From CAYOKT01 sp964404605 (GTDB lineage Bacteria; Electryoneota; Electryoneia; Electryoneales; Electryoneaceae), in NCBI GenBank assembly GCA_964404605.1, contig CAYOKT010000044.1, positions 1 through 23,147 of the forward strand: a DNA stretch of 23,147 nt, written 5' to 3'. This document shows, piece after piece, positions 1 through 5,993 of the stretch. The translations under genes were made by a program, and so were the position numbers. Numbering within the stretch: position 1 is the stretch's first letter; every line of letters starts with the position of its first letter. Below the pieces are notes generated by a model. That model searched no databases. It was not told where the DNA came from and saw only the letters and a program-made list of their open reading frames with translations.

Positions 1-41
1 GGGCCACCCTGCCGAATGGTGGGGACCGGGCCACCCTGCCG
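1..41. repeat. 14-bp direct repeat, period 27 bp, at window edge
   Basis: The 14-mer GGGCCACCCTGCCG occurs at 1-14 and again, exactly, at 28-41. The spacer carries GGTGG, which is complementary to the CCACC inside each copy, so each unit could form a small hairpin. The array may continue to the left of the window, which I cannot see. It lies downstream of the minus-strand inositol-monophosphatase gene and no coding function is apparent. Confidence 0.6.
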
Positions 42-64
42 GCTCCCGCCCGGCGGGCGGGAGC
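42..64 (-). terminator. Strong GC hairpin after the suhB-like gene
   Basis: Perfect 10-bp inverted repeat: GCTCCCGCCC at 42-51 pairs with GGGCGGGAGC at 55-64 around a 3-nt loop. It starts about 20 nt beyond the stop codon of the minus-strand gene ending at 84. There is no T-tract on the minus-strand side, so it is not a textbook intrinsic terminator; in a GC-rich genome it may still act as a transcript 3' end or a stabilising hairpin. Confidence 0.5.
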
Positions 65-83
65 GAGGGCTTCCTCGTGCTTC

Positions 84-911
84 TCAGCGCCCTCCCGGCG
101 GGTCGGGGAAATGCTCGCGGATGACGGGCTGCAAGGCTTCGTATGAAACCCGGTTCCCGCCGATCACCCAGCCGGTTTCGAGGGGACCGCGTCCCCAGAA
201 GTCGGTGATGATCCCGCCCGCCTCCTCGATGAGGACCGTTCCCGCGGCGACGTCCCAGGGGTTCAGCCCGCACTCCCAGAAGCCGTCGAACGTGCCGTCC
301 GCCACCCAGGCGAGGTCGGCTGCGGCCGAGCCCATGCGCCGGATGTTGGCGACCTGGACGAAGATGTCGCGGAACACCGAGAGGTAGGGGTCGAGGACGT
401 CATGGTTGCGGAAGGGGAAGCCGGTGGCGAGGGTTGAGCGGCTGAGGTCGCGGCGCGGCCGGACGCGGATGATCCGGCCGTTCCTGCGCGCCTGCCCGCC
501 CCGCCAGGCGTCGTACATCAGGTCGAGAGAGGGCAGGTGGATCACCCCGAGCACCAGTTCCCCCCACCCCTCGGGGTGGCTTCTCCGGTCCTCGAGGGCG
601 ATGGAAACCGCGTACACCGGCAGCCCCTGGAGGTAGTTCAGGGTGCCGTCCAGCGGATCGACGATCCACCGCCAGTCGCCGCCGCCGGCGTCCGGGCTCT
701 CCTCCTCGGCCATCACCACGCTGTCCGGGAGCAGGGAGAGCAGCCCCTCGCGCAGCATCCGCTCGGAAGTGCGGTCCACGCGGGAGACGAGGTCCCCCTG
801 GCCCTTGACCCCGATCTCCTCCTCGCGGATGGAGTCACGCTCCTGCCGGAGGTAGGCCCCCGCCTGCCGGGCGAGGAGGGTCACATCCCGGGTCAACAGT
901 TGCAGGTTCAT
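84..911 (-). CDS. suhB: Inositol monophosphatase family protein (SuhB-like)
   Basis: A 275-residue Mg-dependent sugar-phosphate phosphatase of the IMPase/FIG superfamily; likely substrates are inositol-1-phosphate or related phosphomonoesters (histidinol phosphate or PAP phosphatases are related alternatives). Visible motifs: the first metal-binding acidic cluster AEEES (residues 68-72), WIVDPLDGT (82-90, metal ligands D85 and D88), and GLNPWDVAAG (215-224, D220) near the C terminus. Length matches the family (about 260-280). The reading frame stays open much further upstream, but the ATG at 911 is preferred because homology begins there and it overlaps the stop of the upstream lipoprotein gene by 4 nt (ATGA), implying translational coupling. 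The family is certain; the exact substrate is not. Confidence 0.9.
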   Translation of the reverse strand: MNLQLLTRDVTLLARQAGAYLRQERDSIREEEIGVKGQGDLVSRVDRTSERMLREGLLSLLPDSVVMAEEESPDAGGGDWRWIVDPLDGTLNYLQGLPVYAVSIALEDRRSHPEGWGELVLGVIHLPSLDLMYDAWRGGQARRNGRIIRVRPRRDLSRSTLATGFPFRNHDVLDPYLSVFRDIFVQVANIRRMGSAAADLAWVADGTFDGFWECGLNPWDVAAGTVLIEEAGGIITDFWGRGPLETGWVIGGNRVSYEALQPVIREHFPDPPGGR

Positions 912-2005
912 GCCGCATCGCCCCCGGCCGGAACCCCGGTTTCCCGAACGACGCCCCGTGTCCACCGCCGGACGCCGAGGACGACCAGCAAACCGAGCAG
1001 GGCGGCCAGCGGGATGATGGTCCACCAGACCGGGTCGTACCCGACCGCGACGAGGAGGCGGGTCTTCTCCGCGAGGGAGCTGCCGGTGAAGGACCAGAGG
1101 AGGGTGTCGGTCATCGTGGTGTCGGCGTTCGACCGGTGGAAGGCGGCGGGGAGAACGACCATCATCTCCACCTGGTCGTCCTCCAGGTCGAGCCAGCTTT
1201 TCCAGCGGTGGTCGATGCTGTCCGCGGCGGCGAAGAAGCCCGCCGGGTCGCCGCCGGTCGCCTCGGCCGCGGCCAGCGCCATCGATTCGCGCAGCTCGGG
1301 GTACCACTCCAGCGTCACCTCGAGCGGGTCACGGTTGCGCAGGGTGAGCAGGTGGGCCTGGAGCACCGCGTTGAAGCGCTCGAGGCCGTCCGCCACCACC
1401 CCGCTGTCCACCGTCTCGCCGCGGTCGAGGTACCACCCCTCGACCATGTGCTGCACCTGCATCAGGTAGCGTTGGGCGGTCGCCTTCTGCATCCCCAGTG
1501 CCCGGAGCCGCTCCAGGCGGGCCTTGTGCTCGGGGCTGAGGGCGGTGTCCGCTCCCGGCTGCTCGAGGAGGTCCACCTCGGGAGGCATGAAGGCCTCCTC
1601 GTCCCCGTACCGCTCCACGACTCTCCACGAGGGGAACTCGGCGGTGAGGCGCCGCACGCGGAACAGCCCCAGCCATCTCCTCTCCGTCCTGAACGTTCCG
1701 AGCGTTTCGGGGGGAGCGATGGGGTGCCGCAGAACCTCCGTTAACGGCGCCCGGTAGGCGAGGTGCCAGACGATGGTGCTGTCCTCCGGCTGGACCTCGC
1801 GCTCCCGCCGGGTCAGCGTCCAGGGCGGGTCGGCGGGAAGGGCGATGCGCCCGTCGTACAGGTCGAGACTGTCTCCGTCGAGGGTGTACTCGACAGCGGG
1901 GGGATCACCGAGGTTGATGATGAAACGGTGGGTGATGCACCCGCTCAACAGCAGGACGGCCGCGAGGGCCGCCGCCGGCATGGCGAAACGAGTCGGCTTC
2001 TTCAT
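908..2005 (-). CDS. Unrecognised lipoprotein with C-terminal membrane anchor
   Basis: I do not recognise the family of this 365-residue protein. It starts with a lipoprotein signal peptide (basic MKKPTR, hydrophobic core, lipobox LSGC with Cys23 as lipidation site). The middle (about 24-320) looks like a soluble extracytoplasmic domain rich in charged residues and WxLD/WYPEL-type aromatic segments. Near the end, residues about 327-345 form a hydrophobic helix followed by basic RRWTR, so the protein should be tied to the cytoplasmic membrane at both ends with a very short cytoplasmic tail. The start ATG at 2005 has no Shine-Dalgarno and sits 7 nt from a possible -10 box. The stop overlaps the start of the suhB-like gene (ATGA), so the two form an operon. 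Function is unknown. Confidence 0.8.
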   Translation of the reverse strand: MKKPTRFAMPAAALAAVLLLSGCITHRFIINLGDPPAVEYTLDGDSLDLYDGRIALPADPPWTLTRREREVQPEDSTIVWHLAYRAPLTEVLRHPIAPPETLGTFRTERRWLGLFRVRRLTAEFPSWRVVERYGDEEAFMPPEVDLLEQPGADTALSPEHKARLERLRALGMQKATAQRYLMQVQHMVEGWYLDRGETVDSGVVADGLERFNAVLQAHLLTLRNRDPLEVTLEWYPELRESMALAAAEATGGDPAGFFAAADSIDHRWKSWLDLEDDQVEMMVVLPAAFHRSNADTTMTDTLLWSFTGSSLAEKTRLLVAVGYDPVWWTIIPLAALLGLLVVLGVRRWTRGVVRETGVPAGGDAA

Positions 2006-2011
2006 GGGGTC

Positions 2012-2040
2012 AAGGTACGGCGGGGGCGCGAAGCGGGCAA
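2012..2040 (-). promoter_or_regulatory. Candidate promoter giving a leaderless lipoprotein mRNA
   Basis: Reading the minus strand, TTGCCC (2040-2035) is followed by a 17-bp spacer and TACCTT (2017-2012). The -10-like box ends 7 nt before the A of the ATG at 2005, so transcription would begin at or next to the start codon. The absence of any purine-rich Shine-Dalgarno in the intervening bases fits a leaderless transcript. Matches to consensus are 4/6 and 3/6, so this is a prediction. Confidence 0.4.
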
Positions 2041-2054
2041 GGCGACTTCCGGCC

Positions 2055-2083
2055 TTGCACGGGAGAGGGCGGGTCGCTATTTT
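2055..2083 (+). promoter_or_regulatory. Candidate sigma-70-type promoter for the mltD-like gene
   Basis: TTGCAC (2055-2060), 17-bp spacer, TATTTT (2078-2083). The -10 region is the only T-rich run in this 123-bp divergent intergenic region. Transcription would begin near 2090, leaving a leader of about 40 nt before the ATG at 2129. It is arranged back to back with the candidate minus-strand promoter at 2012-2040. Confidence 0.5.
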
Positions 2084-2128
2084 TCACGGCTGGAGTAGCT
2101 TCACGCAGCGACAGGGAGTCTCCGGCAG

Positions 2129-4252
2129 ATGAAAGCGAACTCGCGGGTGCGGAGCACCGCTCACATCCTGTTCCTGTTTCTCTTCCTCACCGGGTGCACC
2201 GGACCCCTGCGGCGGTCCTCACCGCCGCCCGACCAAACCGCCGGGCGGCCGATCGATTCCACCGCCGTGGAGCCCCTCGCCGTCGAGGAGGCCCCGGATT
2301 CTCTCCTGGGTGTCCCGCCGCAGCGTAGCGACATCCTCTCCCTCGCGCCCGCCTGGGTGGCGCGCTCGGACAGTGACTGGAACGCCGGCGCGGCTTCCAC
2401 CGCGCAGGAGGCGCTCATCTCGGCGCTGGTCGGGGTGACCGGCCTGCTCCCGGATCTCCCGGACAGCGTGCGGGACACATGGGTGGACACCCTCGCCGGG
2501 TGGGCGCGGTTGTACGAGGACCGCTTCGGCCTCGGCGAGGATTTCACCGCCACGGAGGGGGGGCTGAGTCCCATCGAGTTCGAGGACAGCACGGCGATGG
2601 ACTCCGGCGCCGTCCTCGCTGCGCTGGAGATCGACACCTTCGAAGTGGTCCTCGACACCACCATCCGCGAAGAGGCATCGCTCCCGCCGATCCCGGACAC
2701 GATCAATGTCCAGGTCGCCAAGGCGCTGGAGTACTTTACCGGCACCAAGCGCGGCCGGAAGGCGATGGAGGTCTGGCTGGGCCGCTCGGGCGAGATGATC
2801 CCGCGGATGACCCCCATCCTGCGCGAGCACGGGGTGCCGGAAGACCTCGTCTACCTGGCGATGATCGAGTCGGGTTTCCGTCACGATGCGCGGAGCTGGG
2901 CGCGGGCGGTGGGCCCGTGGCAGTTCATCTCCTCCACCGCCCGCCTGTTCGACCTCGAGGCGGACTGGTGGTACGATGAGCGGCGCGACCCGGAGCTCTC
3001 CACCGCGGCCGCGGCCCGCTTCCTCCGCCAGTTGTACGAGCACCTCGGTGACTGGTACCTCGCCCTCGCCGCCTATAACTGCGGGGAGGGCAGGGTCTGG
3101 CGGGAGATCCGCCGCTCCGGCACCCGCGAGTTCTGGAAACTGAACCGGCTGCCGCGCCAGAGCCGCACCTATGTGCCGACCTTCCTCGCCGCGCGGCAGA
3201 TCGCGAGCAACCCGGAGAAGTACGGCTTCAAGCCCATCGACCTGGTGGATCCCCCGCCGCGCGACAGCGTCTACATCACGGAATGCGTGGACCTGACCGC
3301 CCTCGCCGAGGCCCTCGAGGTCGAGTATAAGACCCTGAAGGAGATGAACCCGGCGATCATCCGCTGGTGCACCCCGCCGAACCGGGACACGACGCTGGTC
3401 TATCTTCCGAAGGGCGAGGGGGACGGCTTCGAGGAGGCGTACGCGAAGATCCCCGAGGAGAAGAAGACCTCCTGGGTGCGGCACCGGGTTCGCCCGGGCG
3501 AGTCGCTCTCCCTGATCGCCGAACGCTACCGCACCAGCATGCGGGCGATCATGGATGTGCCGGCGAACCACCTGAGGAATCCGAACCGCATCCGCGCGGG
3601 GCGCTACCTTCTGATCCCGGCCGGGCCGCGCGGCGCCCGGGGAAGTTACGCCCAGGTGTATGACACGAGCGAGCCGGACCTGCCGCAGGGCACCGCCCGC
3701 CGCACCCACATCGTCCGCCGCGGCGACACCCTCTCCCAGATCGCGGAAAAGTACCATGTCGGCCTCTCCAAGCTGCTCCGCTGGAACGGCCTGGGCAAGC
3801 GAAGCGTCATCCGGCCCGGCCAGAGGCTCGTCATCTATGCGCCCGGCGCCAGCGCCGCGCAGGTGGCCTCCGCGCCGGCGGCCGGGAACACGCCGAAGGC
3901 CGCCGGGAAGGACGCCTCGGAGCGGGCGGGGTCGGGGAACGGTTCCCGCTATATCGTCCGGAACGGCGATTCGCCGTGGTTGATCGCGCAGCGCAACGGC
4001 GTAACCCTCGAGGAACTGCTCGCCGCCAACAACCTGACGCGCAGCTCGAAGATCCATCCGGGCGAGGAGCTGCTCATCCCGGCGTCCGGCGGGAGAGATG
4101 TGCGGGTTTACACGGTGCAGCCGGGCGACACCCTGTGGAAGATCGCCGAGCGGTTCCGGGTGAGCGTGCGGGACCTGCAATCGTGGAACGACATTAACGA
4201 TGCGGCCTCCCTGCAGGTCGGCTCGCGGTTGATCGTCCGCGGTGGCGCATGA
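2129..4252 (+). CDS. mltD: MltD-like membrane-bound lytic transglycosylase with four LysM domains
   Basis: A 707-residue lipoprotein that cleaves the glycan strands of peptidoglycan to 1,6-anhydro-muropeptides in the periplasm. The signal peptide ends in lipobox LTGC (Cys23). Residues about 24-195 are an acidic, low-complexity linker-like region. The MltD-type YFTG motif lies near residue 198, then the SLT (family 1) domain at about 220-335 with catalytic Glu247 in MIESGF, GPWQFI and AYNCGEGRV. A degenerate LysM-like stretch with two Cys follows, then four clear LysM repeats at about 451-495, 526-570, 607-650 and 660-705, each opening with a V-x-x-G-[DE]-S/T-type motif. E. coli MltD has fewer LysM repeats. 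Shine-Dalgarno GGGAG lies just before the ATG. It opens the plus-strand cluster and precedes sppA. Confidence 0.95.
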   Translation: MKANSRVRSTAHILFLFLFLTGCTGPLRRSSPPPDQTAGRPIDSTAVEPLAVEEAPDSLLGVPPQRSDILSLAPAWVARSDSDWNAGAASTAQEALISALVGVTGLLPDLPDSVRDTWVDTLAGWARLYEDRFGLGEDFTATEGGLSPIEFEDSTAMDSGAVLAALEIDTFEVVLDTTIREEASLPPIPDTINVQVAKALEYFTGTKRGRKAMEVWLGRSGEMIPRMTPILREHGVPEDLVYLAMIESGFRHDARSWARAVGPWQFISSTARLFDLEADWWYDERRDPELSTAAAARFLRQLYEHLGDWYLALAAYNCGEGRVWREIRRSGTREFWKLNRLPRQSRTYVPTFLAARQIASNPEKYGFKPIDLVDPPPRDSVYITECVDLTALAEALEVEYKTLKEMNPAIIRWCTPPNRDTTLVYLPKGEGDGFEEAYAKIPEEKKTSWVRHRVRPGESLSLIAERYRTSMRAIMDVPANHLRNPNRIRAGRYLLIPAGPRGARGSYAQVYDTSEPDLPQGTARRTHIVRRGDTLSQIAEKYHVGLSKLLRWNGLGKRSVIRPGQRLVIYAPGASAAQVASAPAAGNTPKAAGKDASERAGSGNGSRYIVRNGDSPWLIAQRNGVTLEELLAANNLTRSSKIHPGEELLIPASGGRDVRVYTVQPGDTLWKIAERFRVSVRDLQSWNDINDAASLQVGSRLIVRGGA

Positions 4253-4295
4253 TGAACGGGCTCCGCGGACAGCGCGGGCGGAAACGCGGCGGCTG

Positions 4296-4312
4296 CCCCG
4301 GACGGTCCGGGG
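4296..4312 (+). other. Hairpin abutting the sppA ribosome binding site
   Basis: CCCCGGA (4296-4302) pairs with TCCGGGG (4306-4312) around a 3-nt loop, and the run of G that forms its 3' arm continues straight into the Shine-Dalgarno GGGAGGG of sppA (ATG at 4323). It lies 44 nt past the mltD stop. It may be a transcript end for mltD or may tune ribosome access to sppA; slippage within the G-run would let the Shine-Dalgarno itself pair. Confidence 0.5.
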
Positions 4313-4322
4313 GGGAGGGACG

Positions 4323-5225
4323 ATGAGTCGGGGCGGTCGGTCGGACCTTCTGGCGGTGCTCTTCATCGTCGGCGGGCTGATACTGGTCATTCTGCTCCTC
4401 ACCTGGCGCGCCGGTTCGGGCGGCGGCGGGACGGAGCTGCGCTTCACCGGGGACCGGGTCGGGGTGGTCGATGTCATCGGCCCGATCTATGATTCACGCC
4501 GCTGGACGCGCGAGATCGACGAGTTCCGCCGCAACGACCGCGTGAAGGCGATCGTTGTCCGCATCGACAGCCCCGGCGGCGGGGTCGCCGCCTCCCAGGA
4601 GCTGTACGCCGCCCTGCGGCGGGCGCGCAAGGAGAAACCGGTCGTCGCCTCGCTCGGCGGAGTGGCCGCCAGCGGGGGATATTACGCCGCCCTCGGCGCG
4701 GACAGCATCGTCGCCAATCCCGGCACGACCACCGGCTCCATCGGGGTGCTGATCGAGCTGGCCCGCTTCGAGGACCTGATGCGGAAGGTGGGCGTCGCCG
4801 CCGAGGTGATTAAAAGCGGCGAGTTCAAGGATTCCGGTTCCCCGTTCCGCCGGCTGACACCCCGTGAACGGACCTACCTGCAGGGGTACGTGAACGACGC
4901 CTTCGAGCAGTTCGCCGAAGCGGTGGGGAAGGAGCGGGGACTGGCTCCCGCGGCGGTGAAGGAGATCGCCGACGGCCGGGTGTTCACCGGGCGGCAGGCG
5001 CTGGCCGCCGGGCTGGTGGACCTGCTCGGAGACCAGTACGAGGCGGTGCGCCTCGCGGCGCGGATGGCCGGGATGAAAGGGGAGCCGCAGGTGGTGAGGC
5101 CGCCGAGGGCGAGGCGGCTGGAATGGCTGGAGTGGGTGATGGACGAGGCGGCGGCGATGCTGGCGCGGCGGCTGAACGCGCAGCCCGAGTTCCAGTACCG
5201 CTGGCGACCGGGAGGAGCGGAATGA
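4323..5225 (+). CDS. sppA: Signal peptide peptidase SppA (S49 serine protease, short form)
   Basis: A 300-residue membrane-bound protease that degrades signal peptides left after secretion. One N-terminal membrane helix (about 8-28), then a single ClpP-like S49 domain, so it is the short Bacillus/archaeal-type SppA that works as a ring oligomer rather than the tandem E. coli form. The nucleophile is Ser117 in AASGGYYAA and the general base is Lys169 in GEFKDSG; their 52-residue spacing equals that in Bacillus SppA (from memory S147/K199). IDSPGGG at 81-87 and GTTTGSIGV at 134-142 are also typical. The ATG at 4323 is chosen over a GTG at 4242 because it follows GGGAGGG and places the helix at the N terminus. 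The stop overlaps the HU-like gene (ATGA). Confidence 0.95.
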   Translation: MSRGGRSDLLAVLFIVGGLILVILLLTWRAGSGGGGTELRFTGDRVGVVDVIGPIYDSRRWTREIDEFRRNDRVKAIVVRIDSPGGGVAASQELYAALRRARKEKPVVASLGGVAASGGYYAALGADSIVANPGTTTGSIGVLIELARFEDLMRKVGVAAEVIKSGEFKDSGSPFRRLTPRERTYLQGYVNDAFEQFAEAVGKERGLAPAAVKEIADGRVFTGRQALAAGLVDLLGDQYEAVRLAARMAGMKGEPQVVRPPRARRLEWLEWVMDEAAAMLARRLNAQPEFQYRWRPGGAE

Positions 5226-5497
5226 ACAAGGCGAAATTGGTACAGCGAGTCGCGGAGGGCACTGGCCTGACCCAGGTGGAGGTCGCCGCGGTGGTTGAGG
5301 GAGCCCTGGAGGTGATCTCCGGGGAGCTGGAGCGGGGCGGCCGGCTGGAGATCCGCGGGTTCGGAACCTTCAAGCCGGAGAAACGGGCCGCCCGGGACGC
5401 GGTGAACCCGCGCACCGGCGAGCGGATCCGGGTCCCGGAAAAGCTGACCGTGGTCTTCCGTCCCGCCGCGGGGCTCAAGGAGCGTCTCAACCGCTGA
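5222..5497 (+). CDS. HU/IHF-family DNA-binding protein
   Basis: A 91-residue nucleoid protein that dimerises and bends DNA. The N-terminal helices (about 3-38) are followed by GRLEIRGFGTF (40-50), the family signature, and the beta-arm whose tip carries NPRTGERIRVP with the intercalating Pro63. Length is normal for HU/IHF (90-99). An excellent Shine-Dalgarno (GGGAGGAG) lies inside the end of sppA and the ATG overlaps the sppA stop, so the two are co-translated. Sequence alone does not settle HU versus IHF subunit; being a single gene, HU-like homodimer is likelier. Two GC-rich hairpins follow, consistent with the end of the mltD-sppA-hup unit. Confidence 0.93.
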   Translation: MNKAKLVQRVAEGTGLTQVEVAAVVEGALEVISGELERGGRLEIRGFGTFKPEKRAARDAVNPRTGERIRVPEKLTVVFRPAAGLKERLNR

Positions 5498-5500
5498 GCT

Positions 5501-5514
5501 CCCCCCGCGGGGGG
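5501..5514 (+). terminator. GC palindrome just after the HU-like gene
   Basis: CCCCCCGCGGGGGG is a perfect 14-bp palindrome (5-bp stem, 4-nt loop in RNA) beginning 4 nt after the stop at 5497 and followed by TTCCC. The short T content after the stem is only weakly terminator-like. Confidence 0.4.
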
Positions 5515-5547
5515 TTCCCAAGAGTACATTCCCACGCCGTGAAATGC

Positions 5548-5574
5548 GCCCCTCCCGCATGAGCGGGATGGGGC
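5548..5574 (+). terminator. Second hairpin between HU-like gene and bS22-like ORF
   Basis: GCCCC (5548-5552) pairs with GGGGC (5570-5574) and CCCGC (5554-5558) with GCGGG (5563-5567), loop ATGA, with a small 1x2 bulge. There is no T-tract. It may work with the palindrome at 5501-5514 as the 3' end of the preceding transcript. Confidence 0.35.
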
Positions 5575-5591
5575 GGGATTGGATAGATCCA

Positions 5592-5619
5592 GTGGAGCGG
5601 TTCACCTGAATCGATCCAC
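5592..5619 (+). repeat. Hairpin repeat copy 1, upstream of the bS22-like ORF
   Basis: A 28-nt dyad: arm GTGGAGCGGTTC, loop ACCT, arm GAATCGATCCAC. It forms 11 pairs (one G-T) with a single G-A mismatch at the sixth position. It is 24/28 identical to the copy at 5739-5766. It ends 12 nt before the Shine-Dalgarno of the micro-ORF at 5644. It could be an RNA regulatory hairpin, a processing site, or a DNA operator. Confidence 0.85.
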
Positions 5620-5631
5620 CAGGGAGAACAC

Positions 5632-5638
5632 AAGGAGG
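5632..5638 (+). promoter_or_regulatory. Strong ribosome binding site deciding a GTG start
   Basis: AAGGAGG is a full-strength Shine-Dalgarno, 5 nt before GTG at 5644. It is among the best in the window and is the main nucleotide-level support that the 31-codon ORF is translated. Confidence 0.85.
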
Positions 5639-5643
5639 CGCCC

Positions 5644-5739
5644 GTGCCCTGCGGGAGAAAACGTAAGCTGCAAAAGATCCGCACGCACAAGCGCAAGAAG
5701 CGCCGCAAGCGCGATCGTCATAAGAAGAAGAACCGTTAG
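5644..5739 (+). CDS. bS22/mS38-like micro-protein (AURKAIP1/COX24 domain)
   Basis: A 31-residue protein starting with GTG. It begins MPCGRKRKLQKI, followed by RTHKRKKRRKRDRHKKK and ends in NR; more than half of its residues are Lys, Arg or His. The layout MP-x-G-(K/R)-KRK ... THKRKKR ... RHKKK matches, from memory, the tiny AURKAIP1/COX24-domain proteins annotated in Bacteroidetes, which are related to mitochondrial small-subunit protein mS38 and mycobacterial bS22, so it is probably a small-subunit ribosomal protein binding rRNA. It has a perfect Shine-Dalgarno at 5632-5638. It is bracketed by two copies of one hairpin, the second sharing the last base of its stop codon. Being so short and GTG-started, it is easily missed by gene callers. 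Confidence 0.88.
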   Translation: MPCGRKRKLQKIRTHKRKKRRKRDRHKKKNR

Positions 5740-5766
5740 TGGATCGGTTCGCCTGAACCGTTCCAC
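5739..5766 (+). repeat. Hairpin repeat copy 2, upstream of the DUF2905 gene
   Basis: Arm GTGGATCGGTTC, loop GCCT, arm GAACCGTTCCAC: 11 Watson-Crick pairs with one T-T mismatch at the same sixth position that is mismatched in copy 1. It begins on the last base of the stop codon of the bS22-like ORF and ends 4 nt before the Shine-Dalgarno GGAGG (5771-5775) of the next gene. The two copies start 147 nt apart. Confidence 0.85.
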
Positions 5767-5783
5767 GGGTGGAGGACCGCACC

Positions 5784-5993
5784 GTGCAGGACCTGGGCCG
5801 CCTGTTGCTGATCACCGGGTTGATCCTCGTCCTCGCCGGCGGCGTGCTCCTGTTCGCCGGCAAGATGGGGTGGGCCCCGTTGCCGGGTGATATCGTCACC
5901 CGGGTGGGACCGGTGCGCCTGTACATTCCGCTGGCGACCAGCCTGCTGATCAGCCTGTTGCTCACCGGCCTGCTCTGGCTGCTGCACCGATGA
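5784..5993 (+). CDS. DUF2905 family small membrane protein
   Basis: A 69-residue protein with two membrane helices (about 6-26 and 45-66) separated by a loop with KMGWAPLPGDI, the LPGDI element being typical of DUF2905. Function is unknown in the family. GTG at 5784 gives the family-like start MQDLGRLL with Shine-Dalgarno GGAGG 8 nt upstream; an in-frame GTG at 5769 would overlap that Shine-Dalgarno and is less likely. The stop overlaps the xseA start (ATGA), so it is co-translated with exonuclease VII. Confidence 0.88.
   Translation: MQDLGRLLLITGLILVLAGGVLLFAGKMGWAPLPGDIVTRVGPVRLYIPLATSLLISLLLTGLLWLLHR

Noticed and set aside
912..1307. In-frame extension of the suhB-like gene by 132 residues
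   Set aside because: The extension is low-complexity Arg/Pro-rich sequence antisense in nature to nothing recognisable and overlaps the lipoprotein gene; the ATG at 911 matches the family start and gives a 4-nt overlap.
4242..4322. Upstream GTG start for sppA
   Set aside because: It would add 27 polar residues before the membrane helix and has no good ribosome site, whereas the ATG at 4323 follows GGGAGGG.
2219..4477. Very long open frames on the strand opposite mltD, xseA, purH and mreB (for example here, 4874-7468 and 14019-16568)
   Set aside because: They are shadows caused by high GC and third-position bias: Arg/Pro/Gly/His-rich translations without motifs, lying over clearly recognised genes.
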